DNA from: Microbacterium indicum DSM 19969
GTDB lineage: Bacteria; Actinomycetota; Actinomycetes; Actinomycetales; Microbacteriaceae
DNA length: 64,000 nucleotides
Reading direction: 5' to 3'
Assembly: GCF_000422385.1 (NCBI RefSeq)
Contig: NZ_AULR01000005.1
Coordinates: 112,452-176,451, forward strand
In this document: one piece after another, positions 13,334 to 21,825 of the stretch
How positions within the stretch are numbered: position 1 is the first letter of the stretch
How the letters are laid out: the number at the start of each line of letters is the position of its first letter
Translations under genes and position numbers: made by a program
Notes under the pieces: generated by a model
Told to the model about the DNA's origin: nothing
Seen by the model: only the letters and a program-made list of their open reading frames with translations
Databases searched by the model: none

Positions 13334-14099
13334 AGTCGTCATCGTCCGCGACCAGGAGGAGGCGGGCCGGCTCGCCGCGGCCGCGATCGCCCGCCGCCTC
13401 GCCGTGACGGAGAACCCGGTCCTCGGCGTCGCGACGGGCTCGACGCCCGAGTCGACGTACCGGGCGCTTGCCGCCGCGGGCCAGCGCCTGACGGGCGTCA
13501 CGGCATTCGCGCTCGACGAGTACGTCGGCCTCCCCGCCGGCCATCCCGAGTCCTATCGCGCCGTGCTCGAGCGCGAGCTCGTGGCGCCCCTCGGCATGGA
13601 CCCCGACATGCTCCGCACCCCCGACGCCTCGCCGGAGGGCCTCCACGACACGGGCGAGCGGTACGAGGCCGCGATCCGCGAGGCGGGCGGCGTCGACGTG
13701 CAGATCCTCGGGATCGGCACCGACGGGCACATCGGGTTCAACGAGCCCGGCTCGAGCCTCGCGAGCCGCACGAGGATCAAGACCCTCACGCAGCAGACCC
13801 GCGAGGACAACGCGCGCTTCTTCGACAGCGTCGACGACGTCCCGATCCACTGCGTGACGCAGGGCCTCGGCACGATCCGCGACGCGAGGCACCTCGTCCT
13901 CCTCGCCTTCGGGGAGGGCAAAGCGGAGGCCGTCGCGGCCGCCGTCGAGGGCCCCGTCTCGAGCGGCGTCCCGGGGTCGCTCATCCAGCTGCACCCGAGC
14001 GTGACGGTGCTCGTCGACGAGGCCGCGGGCTCGCGCCTCGCGCACGCCGACTACTACCGCCTCGCCTACGCCAACAAGCCCTCCTGGCAGGCCCTGTGA
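13326..14099 (+). CDS. nagB: Glucosamine-6-phosphate deaminase
   Basis: NagB converts glucosamine-6-phosphate to fructose-6-phosphate and ammonia, the last step of GlcNAc entry into glycolysis. The 257-residue protein carries the family active-site residues: Asp64-Glu65 (FALDEYVGL) and Asp133, His135 and Glu140 in GTDGHIGFNEPGSS. These correspond to Asp72, Asp141, His143 and Glu148 of the E. coli enzyme. The length is slightly shorter than the 266 of E. coli. The ATG at 13326 has an AGGAG upstream inside the kinase gene, and the coding sequence overlaps nagA by four bases. Confidence 0.95.
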   Translation: MAEVVIVRDQEEAGRLAAAAIARRLAVTENPVLGVATGSTPESTYRALAAAGQRLTGVTAFALDEYVGLPAGHPESYRAVLERELVAPLGMDPDMLRTPDASPEGLHDTGERYEAAIREAGGVDVQILGIGTDGHIGFNEPGSSLASRTRIKTLTQQTREDNARFFDSVDDVPIHCVTQGLGTIRDARHLVLLAFGEGKAEAVAAAVEGPVSSGVPGSLIQLHPSVTVLVDEAAGSRLAHADYYRLAYANKPSWQAL

Positions 14100-15190
14100 G
14101 CGAGGTCGTCGTCCACTCGGCCCGCGTCGTATCGGACGGGTCCGACGACGCCGACGCGTGGATCCGCCTGCGCGGGTCCGAGGTCGCCGCGGCGGGATCC
14201 GGGTCGTCATGGGAGCCGGCCGACGAGGTCGTCGACGCCGCGGGCCGGGTGCTGACGCCGGGCCTCGTCGACGCGCACGTGCACGGAGGGGCGGGCGAGT
14301 CGTTCGACGCCGGGCCCTTCGCCGCGGCCCGTGCGGAGCACAGGGCGCACGGCGTCACGCGGTCGGTCGCGTCGCTCGTCGCCGCGCCCGTCGACGCGCT
14401 CGCGCGGCGGATCCCCGAGCTCGTCGGCGAGGGGATCGTCGGCATACACCTCGAGGGCCCCTTCCTCGCGCCCGAGCGCCGGGGGGCTCACGACGGGCGG
14501 ATGCTCGTGCATCCGACGCCCGCGGCCGTCGAGCGCCTGATCAAGGCGGGAGAGGGCCGGATCGTCCAGGTCACGATCGCGCCCGAGCTGCCGCACGCGC
14601 TCGACGCGATCCGCCGTTTCGCCGCCGCGGGGATCCGCGTCGCGGTCGGCCACACGACCGCCGACGCCGACACGACGCGGGCCGCGATCGACGCCGGCGC
14701 CACGCTCCTCACGCACGCGTTCAACGCGATGCCCGGGATCCACCACCGCGACCCGGGCCCCATCCCGACGGCGGCGGCCGACCCGCGGGTCACGCTCGAG
14801 CTCATCGCCGACGGCGTGCACGTCTCGGGCGACGTCATGCGCATGCTCCTGCTCACCGCGCCCGGGCGCGTGGCGATCGTGACCGACGCGATGTCGGCGA
14901 CGGGCATGCCCGACGGGGCCTACGCCCTCGGGGGGCTCGACGTCGAGGTCGAGCGGGGCGTCGCGCGCCTCGCGGGCGGCGGCGCGATCGCGGGGTCGAC
15001 GCTCACGCTCGACGACGGCGTGCGCCGCGTCGCCGCGCTCGGCGTCCCCCTCGCCGACGCCGTCGCCGCCGCGACGTCGGTCCCCGCCGCGGCGCTTGGC
15101 CTCGCGGGGCTGGGATCCCTGCGCCCCGGATCCACGGGCGGGGCCGTGCTCTGGTCGGAGGGCCTCGAGGCCGAGCGCGTCTGGGCCTGA
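14096..15190 (+). CDS. nagA: N-acetylglucosamine-6-phosphate deacetylase
   Basis: NagA hydrolyses GlcNAc-6-phosphate to glucosamine-6-phosphate and acetate, feeding NagB. The 364-residue amidohydrolase shows HVHGG (His61, His63), the metal-ligand Glu120 in GIHLEGPF, the HTTAD and THAFNAM histidines and the catalytic Asp in VTDAMSATG. The GTG start overlaps the nagB stop, completing a kinase-nagB-nagA operon with the ROK regulator. No obvious hairpin follows; the next promoter begins about 40 bases later. Confidence 0.95.
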   Translation: MSEVVVHSARVVSDGSDDADAWIRLRGSEVAAAGSGSSWEPADEVVDAAGRVLTPGLVDAHVHGGAGESFDAGPFAAARAEHRAHGVTRSVASLVAAPVDALARRIPELVGEGIVGIHLEGPFLAPERRGAHDGRMLVHPTPAAVERLIKAGEGRIVQVTIAPELPHALDAIRRFAAAGIRVAVGHTTADADTTRAAIDAGATLLTHAFNAMPGIHHRDPGPIPTAAADPRVTLELIADGVHVSGDVMRMLLLTAPGRVAIVTDAMSATGMPDGAYALGGLDVEVERGVARLAGGGAIAGSTLTLDDGVRRVAALGVPLADAVAAATSVPAAALGLAGLGSLRPGSTGGAVLWSEGLEAERVWA

Positions 15191-15226
15191 CGCCCCGAAT
15201 CCTCCGCACCGTTCCCCGAGAGGCGA

Positions 15227-15281
15227 TTGCCCCGCGCGGCCGACCTGTGGCACACTCATTCCAGCGGGAAAGCGCTTACCC
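15227..15281 (+). promoter_or_regulatory. Promoter with LacI-type operator for the DUF993 operon
   Basis: A possible -35 (TTGCCC, 15227-15232) and weak -10 (CACACT, 15251-15256) with an 18-base spacer precede GGGAAAGCGCTTACCC at 15266-15281. That 16-mer is a classic LacI/GalR-family operator with the central AAGCGCTT. The operator sits where transcription should start, so binding would block it. A LacI regulator is encoded at the end of this same operon, and a near-identical operator lies at 23799-23815. Confidence 0.7.
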
Positions 15282-15311
15282 GCAACCACACCGACGCAAG
15301 GACGCATCACC

Positions 15312-16469
15312 GTGAACCAAGCCCGCGAAATCGGCATCATCATGAACGGCGCCTCGGGGCGCATGGGATACCGCCAGCACCTCGTGCGCTCGATCCTCGC
15401 GATCCGCGACGAGGGCGGTTTCGAGCTCCCGAACGGCGAGAGGGTCACGGTCCGGCCGCTCCTCGTCGGCCGCAGCGAGCAGAAGCTCGCCGAGCTCGCC
15501 TCGCGCCACGGCATCGCCGACTACACGACCGACCTCGACGCCGCGCTCGCCGACCCGCAGTGGGAGATCTACGGCGACTTCCTCGTCACGAAGGCCCGCT
15601 CGGCGGCGCTCCGCAAGGCGATCGCCGCCGGCAAGACGATCTACACCGAGAAGCCGACGGCCGAGACGCTCGAGGAGTCGATCGAGCTCGCTCAGCTCGC
15701 GAAGGACGCGGGCGTCAAGACGGGCGTCGTCCACGACAAGCTCTACCTGCCCGGGCTCCAGAAGCTCAGGCGGCTCATCGACTCGGGCTTCTTCGGGCGG
15801 ATCCTCTCGGTGCGCGGCGAGTTCGGCTACTGGGTGTTCGAGGGCGACTGGCAGCCCGCCCAGCGCCCCAGCTGGAACTACCGCACGGAGGACGGCGGCG
15901 GGATCATCGTCGACATGTTCCCCCACTGGAACTACGTCATGGAGAACCTCTTCGGCGGCGTCAGGAGCGTCTACGCGCAGGCCGTGACCCACATCCCCGA
16001 GCGCTGGGACGAGCAGGGCGAGAGGTACGCCGCGACGGCCGACGACGCCGCCTACGGCGTCTTCGAGCTCGAGGGCGGCGTCATCGCGCAGATCAACTCG
16101 AGCTGGACGACCCGCGTCGACCGCGACGAGCTCGTGCAGTTCCACGTCGACGGAACCCACGGATCCGCCGTCGTCGGCCTCTTCGGCGCCAAGATCCAGC
16201 CCCGGAACGCGACACCCAAGCCCGTCTGGAACCCCGACCTCGAGGACACGATCGACTACGACGCGACCTGGCAACAGGTCCCGGCGAACGACGTCTTCCT
16301 CAACGGCTTCCGCCAGCAGTGGCAGGAGTTCCTCACGAGCTATGTGCTCGGCACCGACTACCCCTTCGACCTCCTCGCCGGCGCGCGCGGCGTGCAGCTC
16401 GCCGAGGCGGGCCTCGCGTCGAGCGCGTCGGGATCCCGCGTCGAGCTGCCGACCCTCTCGCTCCGCTGA
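15312..16469 (+). CDS. Gfo/Idh/MocA-family oxidoreductase
   Basis: This 385-residue NAD(P)-dependent dehydrogenase has an N-terminal Rossmann segment (IMNGASGRMGYRQ), the EKPTAET motif with the conserved lysine, and a C-terminal sugar-binding alpha/beta domain. Such enzymes oxidise a ring or chain hydroxyl of sugars, inositols or amino sugars. The GTG at 15312 fits the operator-containing promoter just upstream. It overlaps the DUF993 gene by one base. The substrate is unknown; its partners suggest a route in which a sugar is oxidised, isomerised and cleaved. Confidence 0.8.
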   Translation: MNQAREIGIIMNGASGRMGYRQHLVRSILAIRDEGGFELPNGERVTVRPLLVGRSEQKLAELASRHGIADYTTDLDAALADPQWEIYGDFLVTKARSAALRKAIAAGKTIYTEKPTAETLEESIELAQLAKDAGVKTGVVHDKLYLPGLQKLRRLIDSGFFGRILSVRGEFGYWVFEGDWQPAQRPSWNYRTEDGGGIIVDMFPHWNYVMENLFGGVRSVYAQAVTHIPERWDEQGERYAATADDAAYGVFELEGGVIAQINSSWTTRVDRDELVQFHVDGTHGSAVVGLFGAKIQPRNATPKPVWNPDLEDTIDYDATWQQVPANDVFLNGFRQQWQEFLTSYVLGTDYPFDLLAGARGVQLAEAGLASSASGSRVELPTLSLR

Positions 16470-17668
16470 TGGACACGATCCCGCTCCTCGGATCCGACGG
16501 ATCCGTCACCCGCGCCGCCCTGCGCGAGGCGCCGGGGTTCGCGAAGCCGGCCGGCGGCCTCACGAGCCGCGTCGCCTACGCCGCGGCGCACGTCGCGCCC
16601 GTCGCGTGGGCCGACAACACCCCGGGCCGCCCCGCCGAGATCGACTGGGACGCGACCCTCGCGTTCCGCCGCAACGTCTACTCGTGGGGCCTCGGGGTCG
16701 CCGACGCGATGGACACGGCCCAGCGCAACATGGGGCTCGACGCCGCGGCGGTGCGCGAGCTCATCGCCCGCAGCGCCGAGGTCGCCCGCGAGGAGGGCGG
16801 ATCGGTCGCCGTCGGCGTGAACACCGACCACGTCGACGACGAGCTGATCCCGCTCGACCGGATCGTCGACGCCTACCGCACGCAGCTCGCCCACGCCGAG
16901 GAGCACGGCGCCGTCCCCGTGATCATGGCGAGCCGCCACCTCGCCTGCGCGGCCCAGTCGCCCGCCGACTACGTGCGGGTCTACCGCGAGGTCCTCGCGT
17001 CGGCGACGGGCCAGGTCGTCCTCCACTGGCTCGGCACGGCCTTCGACCCGCAGCTCGCGGGCTACTTCGGGTCGAGCGACTGGACCGCCGCGTCCGACAC
17101 CGTGATCGAGATCATCGGCGAGAACGCCGACCGCGTCGCGGGCATCAAGATGAGCCTCCTCGACGCCGTGAGCGAGGTGCACGTGCGCGAGCGCCTGCCC
17201 GAGGGCGTGCGCATGTTCACTGGCGACGACTTCAACTACGTCGGCCTCATCGGCGGCGCAGACGTGCCGGGGGCCGAGCAGCCGGAGCGCTCCGCGGGAA
17301 CCGACCGCACGCACTCCGACGCCCTCCTGGGGGCCTTCGCCGCGATCACGCCCGTCGCGTCGGCCGCGATCCAGGCGCTCGACGCCGGGGATCCCGATCG
17401 CTACTACGCGCTCCTGAAGCCGACGGAGGCGCTCAGCCGCCAGGTCTTCGCGGCGCCGACGTTCTTCTACAAGACGGGCGTCGCGTTCCTCGCCTGGCTC
17501 AACGGCCACCAGCCCGCGTTCCAGATGGTCGGCGGGCTGCACTCGGCCCGCAGCCTCCCGCACCTCAGCGAGATCGTGCGCCTCGCGAACGACGCGCACG
17601 CGCTCGAGGATCCGGATCTCGCGGCGGCCCGCTGGGGGTCGCTCCTGACGCTGAACGGAGTCGGCTGA
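16469..17668 (+). CDS. DUF993 protein, aldolase-superfamily relative
   Basis: This 399-residue protein matches the DUF993 family, which databases place near dihydrodipicolinate synthase/N-acetylneuraminate lyase-type TIM barrels. The conserved features I recognise are TSRVAYAAAHV, WDATLAFRRNVYSWGLGVADAMDTAQRNMG and the lysine-containing GIKMSLLDA strand, which could hold a Schiff-base lysine. It has no characterised activity that I know. Its ATG overlaps the upstream stop by one base (TGATG), and the isomerase gene follows with the same spacing. A retro-aldol role in the operon is plausible but unproven. Confidence 0.8.
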   Translation: MDTIPLLGSDGSVTRAALREAPGFAKPAGGLTSRVAYAAAHVAPVAWADNTPGRPAEIDWDATLAFRRNVYSWGLGVADAMDTAQRNMGLDAAAVRELIARSAEVAREEGGSVAVGVNTDHVDDELIPLDRIVDAYRTQLAHAEEHGAVPVIMASRHLACAAQSPADYVRVYREVLASATGQVVLHWLGTAFDPQLAGYFGSSDWTAASDTVIEIIGENADRVAGIKMSLLDAVSEVHVRERLPEGVRMFTGDDFNYVGLIGGADVPGAEQPERSAGTDRTHSDALLGAFAAITPVASAAIQALDAGDPDRYYALLKPTEALSRQVFAAPTFFYKTGVAFLAWLNGHQPAFQMVGGLHSARSLPHLSEIVRLANDAHALEDPDLAAARWGSLLTLNGVG

Positions 17669-18534
17669 TGACGACGCCCCACCCCCGCCTCTCGATCAAC
17701 CAGGCCACGCTGCAGCGCACCACGGTGCGCGAGGCGATCGACGCCGTGACGGCGGCTGGGATCCAGGCCATCGGGCTCTGGCGCCAGCAGGTGCAGGACG
17801 CGGGGCTCGACGAGTCGGCGCGGATGATCGCCGACAGCGGGCTGCGCTACTCGACGCACTGCCGCGGCGGGTGGTTCACCGCCGAGGAGGGGCCCGTCCG
17901 CGTGACGGCGCTCGACGACAACCGGCGCGCGATCGACGAGACGGCGGTGCTCGCCGCGGCGGGGGCCGAGGGATCCCGTGCCGCACTGGTCCTCGTCGTC
18001 GGCGGGCTGCCCGAGGGATCCCGCGACCTCGTCGGCGCGCGCGAGCGGGTGCGCGACGCCGTCGCCCGGCTCGCCCCGCACGCCGAGGCGCAGGGCGTGC
18101 AGCTGGCCCTCGAGCCACTGCACCCCATGTACGCGTCCGACCGATCGGTCCTCTCGACGCTCGACCAGGCGCTCGACATCGCGGCCGACTTCGACCCCGC
18201 CGTCGTCGGCGTGACGGTCGACACGATCCACCTGTGGTGGGATCCCGAGGTCACCCGGAAGATCGCCCGGGCGGGCCGCGAGGGCCGGATCGCGTCGTAC
18301 CAGGTGTGCGACTGGAAGACCCCGCTCCCCGCCGACAACCTGCTCGCCCGCCAGTACCCGGGCGACGGGGTCATCGACTTCGAGACGATGACGCGCGCCG
18401 TCGAGGCGACCGGCTACACGGGCGACGTCGAGGTCGAGCTGCTCAACCAGGAGATCTGGGACACACCGCCCGCCGAGGTCGTGCGCCGCACCGTCGAGGG
18501 CTTCCAGCGGGCCGTCGCCCCGTTCCTCGGGTAA
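17668..18534 (+). CDS. Sugar phosphate isomerase/epimerase, xylose isomerase-like barrel
   Basis: This 288-residue TIM-barrel protein of the AP endonuclease 2/xylose isomerase-like family has the characteristic metal-binding segments LALEPLHPMY, VTVDTIHLWWDPE and a late GDVEVELLNQE strand. Proteins of this family isomerise or epimerise sugars and keto-sugars, including 3-keto-glycosides and inosose. It is the third enzyme of the operon and overlaps the DUF993 stop by one base. The LacI regulator follows four bases after its stop. Confidence 0.8.
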   Translation: MTTPHPRLSINQATLQRTTVREAIDAVTAAGIQAIGLWRQQVQDAGLDESARMIADSGLRYSTHCRGGWFTAEEGPVRVTALDDNRRAIDETAVLAAAGAEGSRAALVLVVGGLPEGSRDLVGARERVRDAVARLAPHAEAQGVQLALEPLHPMYASDRSVLSTLDQALDIAADFDPAVVGVTVDTIHLWWDPEVTRKIARAGREGRIASYQVCDWKTPLPADNLLARQYPGDGVIDFETMTRAVEATGYTGDVEVELLNQEIWDTPPAEVVRRTVEGFQRAVAPFLG

Positions 18535-18538
18535 TTTC

Positions 18539-19567
18539 GTGGGCGTGGATCTCGGGCACCCTGCGACGCTGAACGACGTCGCCCGCGAAGCCGGGGTGTC
18601 GCTCGCGACCGCGTCGCGGGTGCTCAACGGATCCTCCCGTCGCGTCGCGGAGGCCTACCGCGAGCGCGTCGAGGCGGCCGCGCGGAGCCTCGGCTACTCG
18701 GCGAACCTCTCGGCGCAGGCGACGGCCCGCGGCACCTCGGCGACGCTCGCCCTGCTCGTCGCCGACATCGCCGACCCGTACTTCTCGCAGATCGCCCGCG
18801 GGGCCGCGCGGGCGGCCGACGAGCAGCGGCTCGTCATGACCATCGGGGTGACCGATCGCGATCCCACCCGCGAGGAGCGGCTCGTCCGCACCCTGCGGGG
18901 CCTGCGCCCGCGGGGGATCATCCTCGCCGCCTCGCGCGGCGTCGGCGGCGAGTCGGCATCGTCGGCCGAGGCGCTGCGCGAGGTCGAGGCGGGCGGCGGG
19001 ACCGTCGTCGCGCTCGGCCGCCCGCTGCCCGGCGTCGCGGCCCGCACCGTCGGGGTCGACAACCACGGCGGCGGATCGCTCCTCGGGTCCGAGATGGCCG
19101 CCGCCGGATACCGCGATGCGCTGCTCGTCGGCGGGCCCGAGGGCCTCGTCACGAGCGACGACCGCCTCGTGGGCTTCGAGGAGGGCTTCGCCGGGGGCGG
19201 CGGATCCGTCTCCCGCATCGTGCGCGGCGACCTGAACCGCGACGCCGCGTACGCCGTCATGGAGCGCGCCCTCGCGGACGGGGTCGAGCCCGGCACGCTC
19301 GTCGTCGCCGCGACCGACGTCATGGCCGTCGGCGTCTCGTCGGCGATCCGCGACGCGGGGCGCCGCGTCGGCGACGACATCGCGGTCGCGGGCTTCGGCG
19401 GCCTCGCGGCGGGGCGCGACTCGGTTCCCGCGCTCACGACGGTCGTCGCCCCGCTCGAGGACCTCGGCGCCGCGGCCGTCGCGGCCGTCCTCGCCGACGA
19501 GTGGCCGGCCGCACCCGACCTCCTCCCGATGGCGCCGCAGATCCGCGCGTCGACGCCCCGCCGCTGA
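18539..19567 (+). CDS. LacI-family transcriptional regulator
   Basis: This 342-residue regulator has the N-terminal LacI helix-turn-helix (TLNDVAREAGVSLATASRVLNGSS), a hinge helix and a periplasmic-binding-protein-like ligand domain. It is the last gene of the DUF993 operon, so autoregulation through the operator at 15266-15281 is likely. The near-identical operator before the ABC importer at 23.7 kb suggests it also controls that unit. A GTG at 18539 is taken as start; a second in-frame GTG two codons later is equally possible. Confidence 0.9.
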   Translation: MGVDLGHPATLNDVAREAGVSLATASRVLNGSSRRVAEAYRERVEAAARSLGYSANLSAQATARGTSATLALLVADIADPYFSQIARGAARAADEQRLVMTIGVTDRDPTREERLVRTLRGLRPRGIILAASRGVGGESASSAEALREVEAGGGTVVALGRPLPGVAARTVGVDNHGGGSLLGSEMAAAGYRDALLVGGPEGLVTSDDRLVGFEEGFAGGGGSVSRIVRGDLNRDAAYAVMERALADGVEPGTLVVAATDVMAVGVSSAIRDAGRRVGDDIAVAGFGGLAAGRDSVPALTTVVAPLEDLGAAAVAAVLADEWPAAPDLLPMAPQIRASTPRR

Positions 19568-19575
19568 CGAGCCGT

Positions 19576-19619
19576 TCGCGAGTGCCTCCCGGCCCCGCGA
19601 GGCGCGCGGGCACTCGCGA
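19576..19619. terminator. Bidirectional terminator between LacI and MFS genes
   Basis: An 11-base perfect stem (TCGCGAGTGCC at 19576-19586 with its complement at 19609-19619) closes a GC-rich 22-base loop between two convergent genes. No U-tract follows, as is common in high-GC actinobacteria. Confidence 0.7.
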
Positions 19620-19627
19620 GGGCGGCG

Positions 19628-20950
19628 TCACGCCTCCGGCGCCGCGGGCACGGACGGGGCGGCGCGGTCGTACTGGCGGGCGATCGCGCGGTAGGCCGGC
19701 ATGAGCATCGCGGCGACCGCGAGGATCACGCACACGACGCCCGCGACGAGGAAGATCAGCGCGATGCCGCGCGAATCGCCGCGGCCGAGCAGCCACTCCC
19801 ACCGCGCGAGGCCCTGCTCCGTGCGCATGTACGGGATCACGAGGAACTCGGCGAGGGGACCGATCGCGAGCGAGGTCACGGGCGCCGCGGCCGACTCGAA
19901 CATCATCGCGAAGCCGAAGACGCGGCCCTGCCGCTCGAAGGGCACGACGCGCTGGATCACGGTCTGCTCGGCCGCCTCGATGACCGGGACGAGCGCCATG
20001 TAGACCCAGATCCCGACGAGGAAGAGCCACGCCCACTCGCGCAGCGCGAACGCGGCGCCCACCGCGCCGACGACGACGCAGAAGAGCAGCATCGTCCGGA
20101 TGGGCCGGCGCCCGAGCCCGACCTTCGCGACCACGAGGCCGCCCGCGACGAACCCCGTCGAGGCGAGGGCGAAGCCGATCCCCCACCCCTGCACGCCGAG
20201 GAGCTCGATCCCGTACGGGTCCATGAGCGCCATGAACACCCCGCCGACGAGGTTGTTGAGCGCCGAGAAGACGACGAGGAAGAGCAGCCCCTCGGCCGCG
20301 CGGACGGCCGCCCAGCCGCCGCGGATGTCGACCCAGCCCGGGGATCCCTCCGCGTGGACGACCTGCGCCTCCGGCATGCGCAGCGTCGCGAGGTGCGCGA
20401 GCGAGAGCACGAGCGCCGAGATCCCGATGACGAGCGTCCGCCCCATGCCGAGGAAGCCGATCGACAGGCCCGAGAAGACGCTCGTGACGAGCATGCTGAC
20501 GCCCTGGACGGTGCCGACGAGCCCGTTGGCGTTGGCGTGCCTGTCGTCGGGCACGAGGAGCGTCACGGTCGTCGAGAGCGCGATCGAGCGCAGCTGCTCG
20601 ACGACGGCCCCGCCCAGCATCACGACGGCGAAGATCCAGAACCAGGGGCGCCCGAGATCCGCGATCCCGTCGGCGCCGACGGCGAAGAACAGGGCGGCGT
20701 CGAGGACGAACACCCCGACGGCGGCGAGCGTCGCGATCACCATGACGGGCTTCTTGCGGAAGCGGTCGACGAGCGTGCCGAACATGACGCTGCACAGCGA
20801 CACGAAGAGCATGTACGCCGCGCCGATGACCGCCGTCGCGAGCACGTTGCGCGTCTCGGCGTAGATCCAGAACGTCAGGCCGAACCAGAGGAAGCTCGTC
20901 GAGACGTTCGCGACCGCCGTGTTGACGAGGACGCCGACGAAGGTGCGCAT
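19628..20950 (-). CDS. MFS transporter, probable exporter
   Basis: This 440-residue protein has about twelve membrane helices and the MFS loop FGTLVDRFRKKPVMV between helices 2 and 3. It resembles the DHA3 group of drug or siderophore exporters (EntS-like). The ATG at 20950 starts right after a strong terminator, and the longer open frame upstream is antisense to the ATPase gene. A TAGCTT seven bases before the ATG could be a -10 for a leaderless transcript. The gene stands alone between two hairpins. The substrate is unknown. Confidence 0.75.
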   Translation of the reverse strand: MRTFVGVLVNTAVANVSTSFLWFGLTFWIYAETRNVLATAVIGAAYMLFVSLCSVMFGTLVDRFRKKPVMVIATLAAVGVFVLDAALFFAVGADGIADLGRPWFWIFAVVMLGGAVVEQLRSIALSTTVTLLVPDDRHANANGLVGTVQGVSMLVTSVFSGLSIGFLGMGRTLVIGISALVLSLAHLATLRMPEAQVVHAEGSPGWVDIRGGWAAVRAAEGLLFLVVFSALNNLVGGVFMALMDPYGIELLGVQGWGIGFALASTGFVAGGLVVAKVGLGRRPIRTMLLFCVVVGAVGAAFALREWAWLFLVGIWVYMALVPVIEAAEQTVIQRVVPFERQGRVFGFAMMFESAAAPVTSLAIGPLAEFLVIPYMRTEQGLARWEWLLGRGDSRGIALIFLVAGVVCVILAVAAMLMPAYRAIARQYDRAAPSVPAAPEA

Positions 20951-20964
20951 GACGTAGAAGCTAT

Positions 20965-21001
20965 GCGGCCCGCTCCCCCGGCGGAAGGGGGAGCGGGCCG
21001 C
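20965..21001 (-). terminator. 15-bp GC hairpin after the ABC importer operon
   Basis: Bases 20965-20979 and 20987-21001 form a perfect 15-base-pair stem with a seven-base loop. It lies just downstream of the ATPase gene (stop at 21019) on the minus strand and just before the MFS start, so it isolates the two transcription units. Confidence 0.8.
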
Positions 21002-21018
21002 TCGCGGGCGCCGAGCCG

Positions 21019-21825
21019 TCAGTCGTTGTCGCCCGCCGCCCCGAGGAGCTCGCGGACGCGCGACGAGATCCGGTGGAACTCGGGCGTCTCGAGCGTCTCC
21101 GCGTACGAGCGGCGGCGCGGGAGGTCGACCGTGTGCTCCTCGATGATCCGGCCGGGGCGCGGGCTCATGACGACGACGCGGCTCGCGAGGTAGACGGCCT
21201 CGGCGACCGAGTGCGTCACGAGCAGGACCGTCGTGCCCGTCTCGGCCCAGATCCGGTTGAGCTCGATGTTCATGCGCTCGCGGGTCAGGGCGTCGAGGGC
21301 GCCGAAGGGCTCGTCCATGAGGAGGACGCTCGGCTCGTGCAGCAGCGCGCGGCACAGCGAGACGCGCTGCTGCATGCCGCCCGACAGCTCGTGCGGGAGC
21401 GCCTTCTCGAAGCCCGTGAGCCCCGTCATCTCGATGAGGGAGTCGGCCCGGCGCCGCGCGACGGCCATGTCCATGCCGCGCATCTCGGCCTGGAGCGTGA
21501 TGTTGCCGCGCACGCTGCGCCACTCGAGGAGGGCGGCGCGCTGGAACACGTATCCGATGTCCTGCCGCGGCGCCGTCACGCGCTCGCCGCGCAGAGCGAC
21601 GGATCCCGAGCTCGGCGTCGTGAGCCCCGCGACGGCCTTGAGCAGCGTCGACTTCCCGCAGCCCGACGGCCCCGCGATCGCGACGAACTCGCCGGGCTCG
21701 ACGTGGAGCGTGACGTCGGTGAGCGCCTGCACGCGGCTGCGCTTGGACGCGAAGGTGATGTCGACGTCGTCGATCGCGACCGTCGTCGTGCCGGCGGGCG
21801 AGAGGGTGTCAGCGCTCACGGTCAC
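21019..21825 (-). CDS. ABC transporter ATPase, SsuB/TauB type
   Basis: This 268-residue ATP-binding subunit shows the Walker A (GPSGCGKST), the signature motif (LSGGMQQR), Walker B (VLLMDEPFGALD) and the switch histidine (TH). It belongs to the nitrate/sulfonate/taurine/NMT1 class. A GTG at 21825 overlapping the stop of the binding-protein gene (GTGA) is chosen; a second GTG two codons later is possible. It powers the importer formed with the permease and lipoprotein encoded upstream. Confidence 0.9.
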   Translation of the reverse strand: MTVSADTLSPAGTTTVAIDDVDITFASKRSRVQALTDVTLHVEPGEFVAIAGPSGCGKSTLLKAVAGLTTPSSGSVALRGERVTAPRQDIGYVFQRAALLEWRSVRGNITLQAEMRGMDMAVARRRADSLIEMTGLTGFEKALPHELSGGMQQRVSLCRALLHEPSVLLMDEPFGALDALTRERMNIELNRIWAETGTTVLLVTHSVAEAVYLASRVVVMSPRPGRIIEEHTVDLPRRRSYAETLETPEFHRISSRVRELLGAAGDND

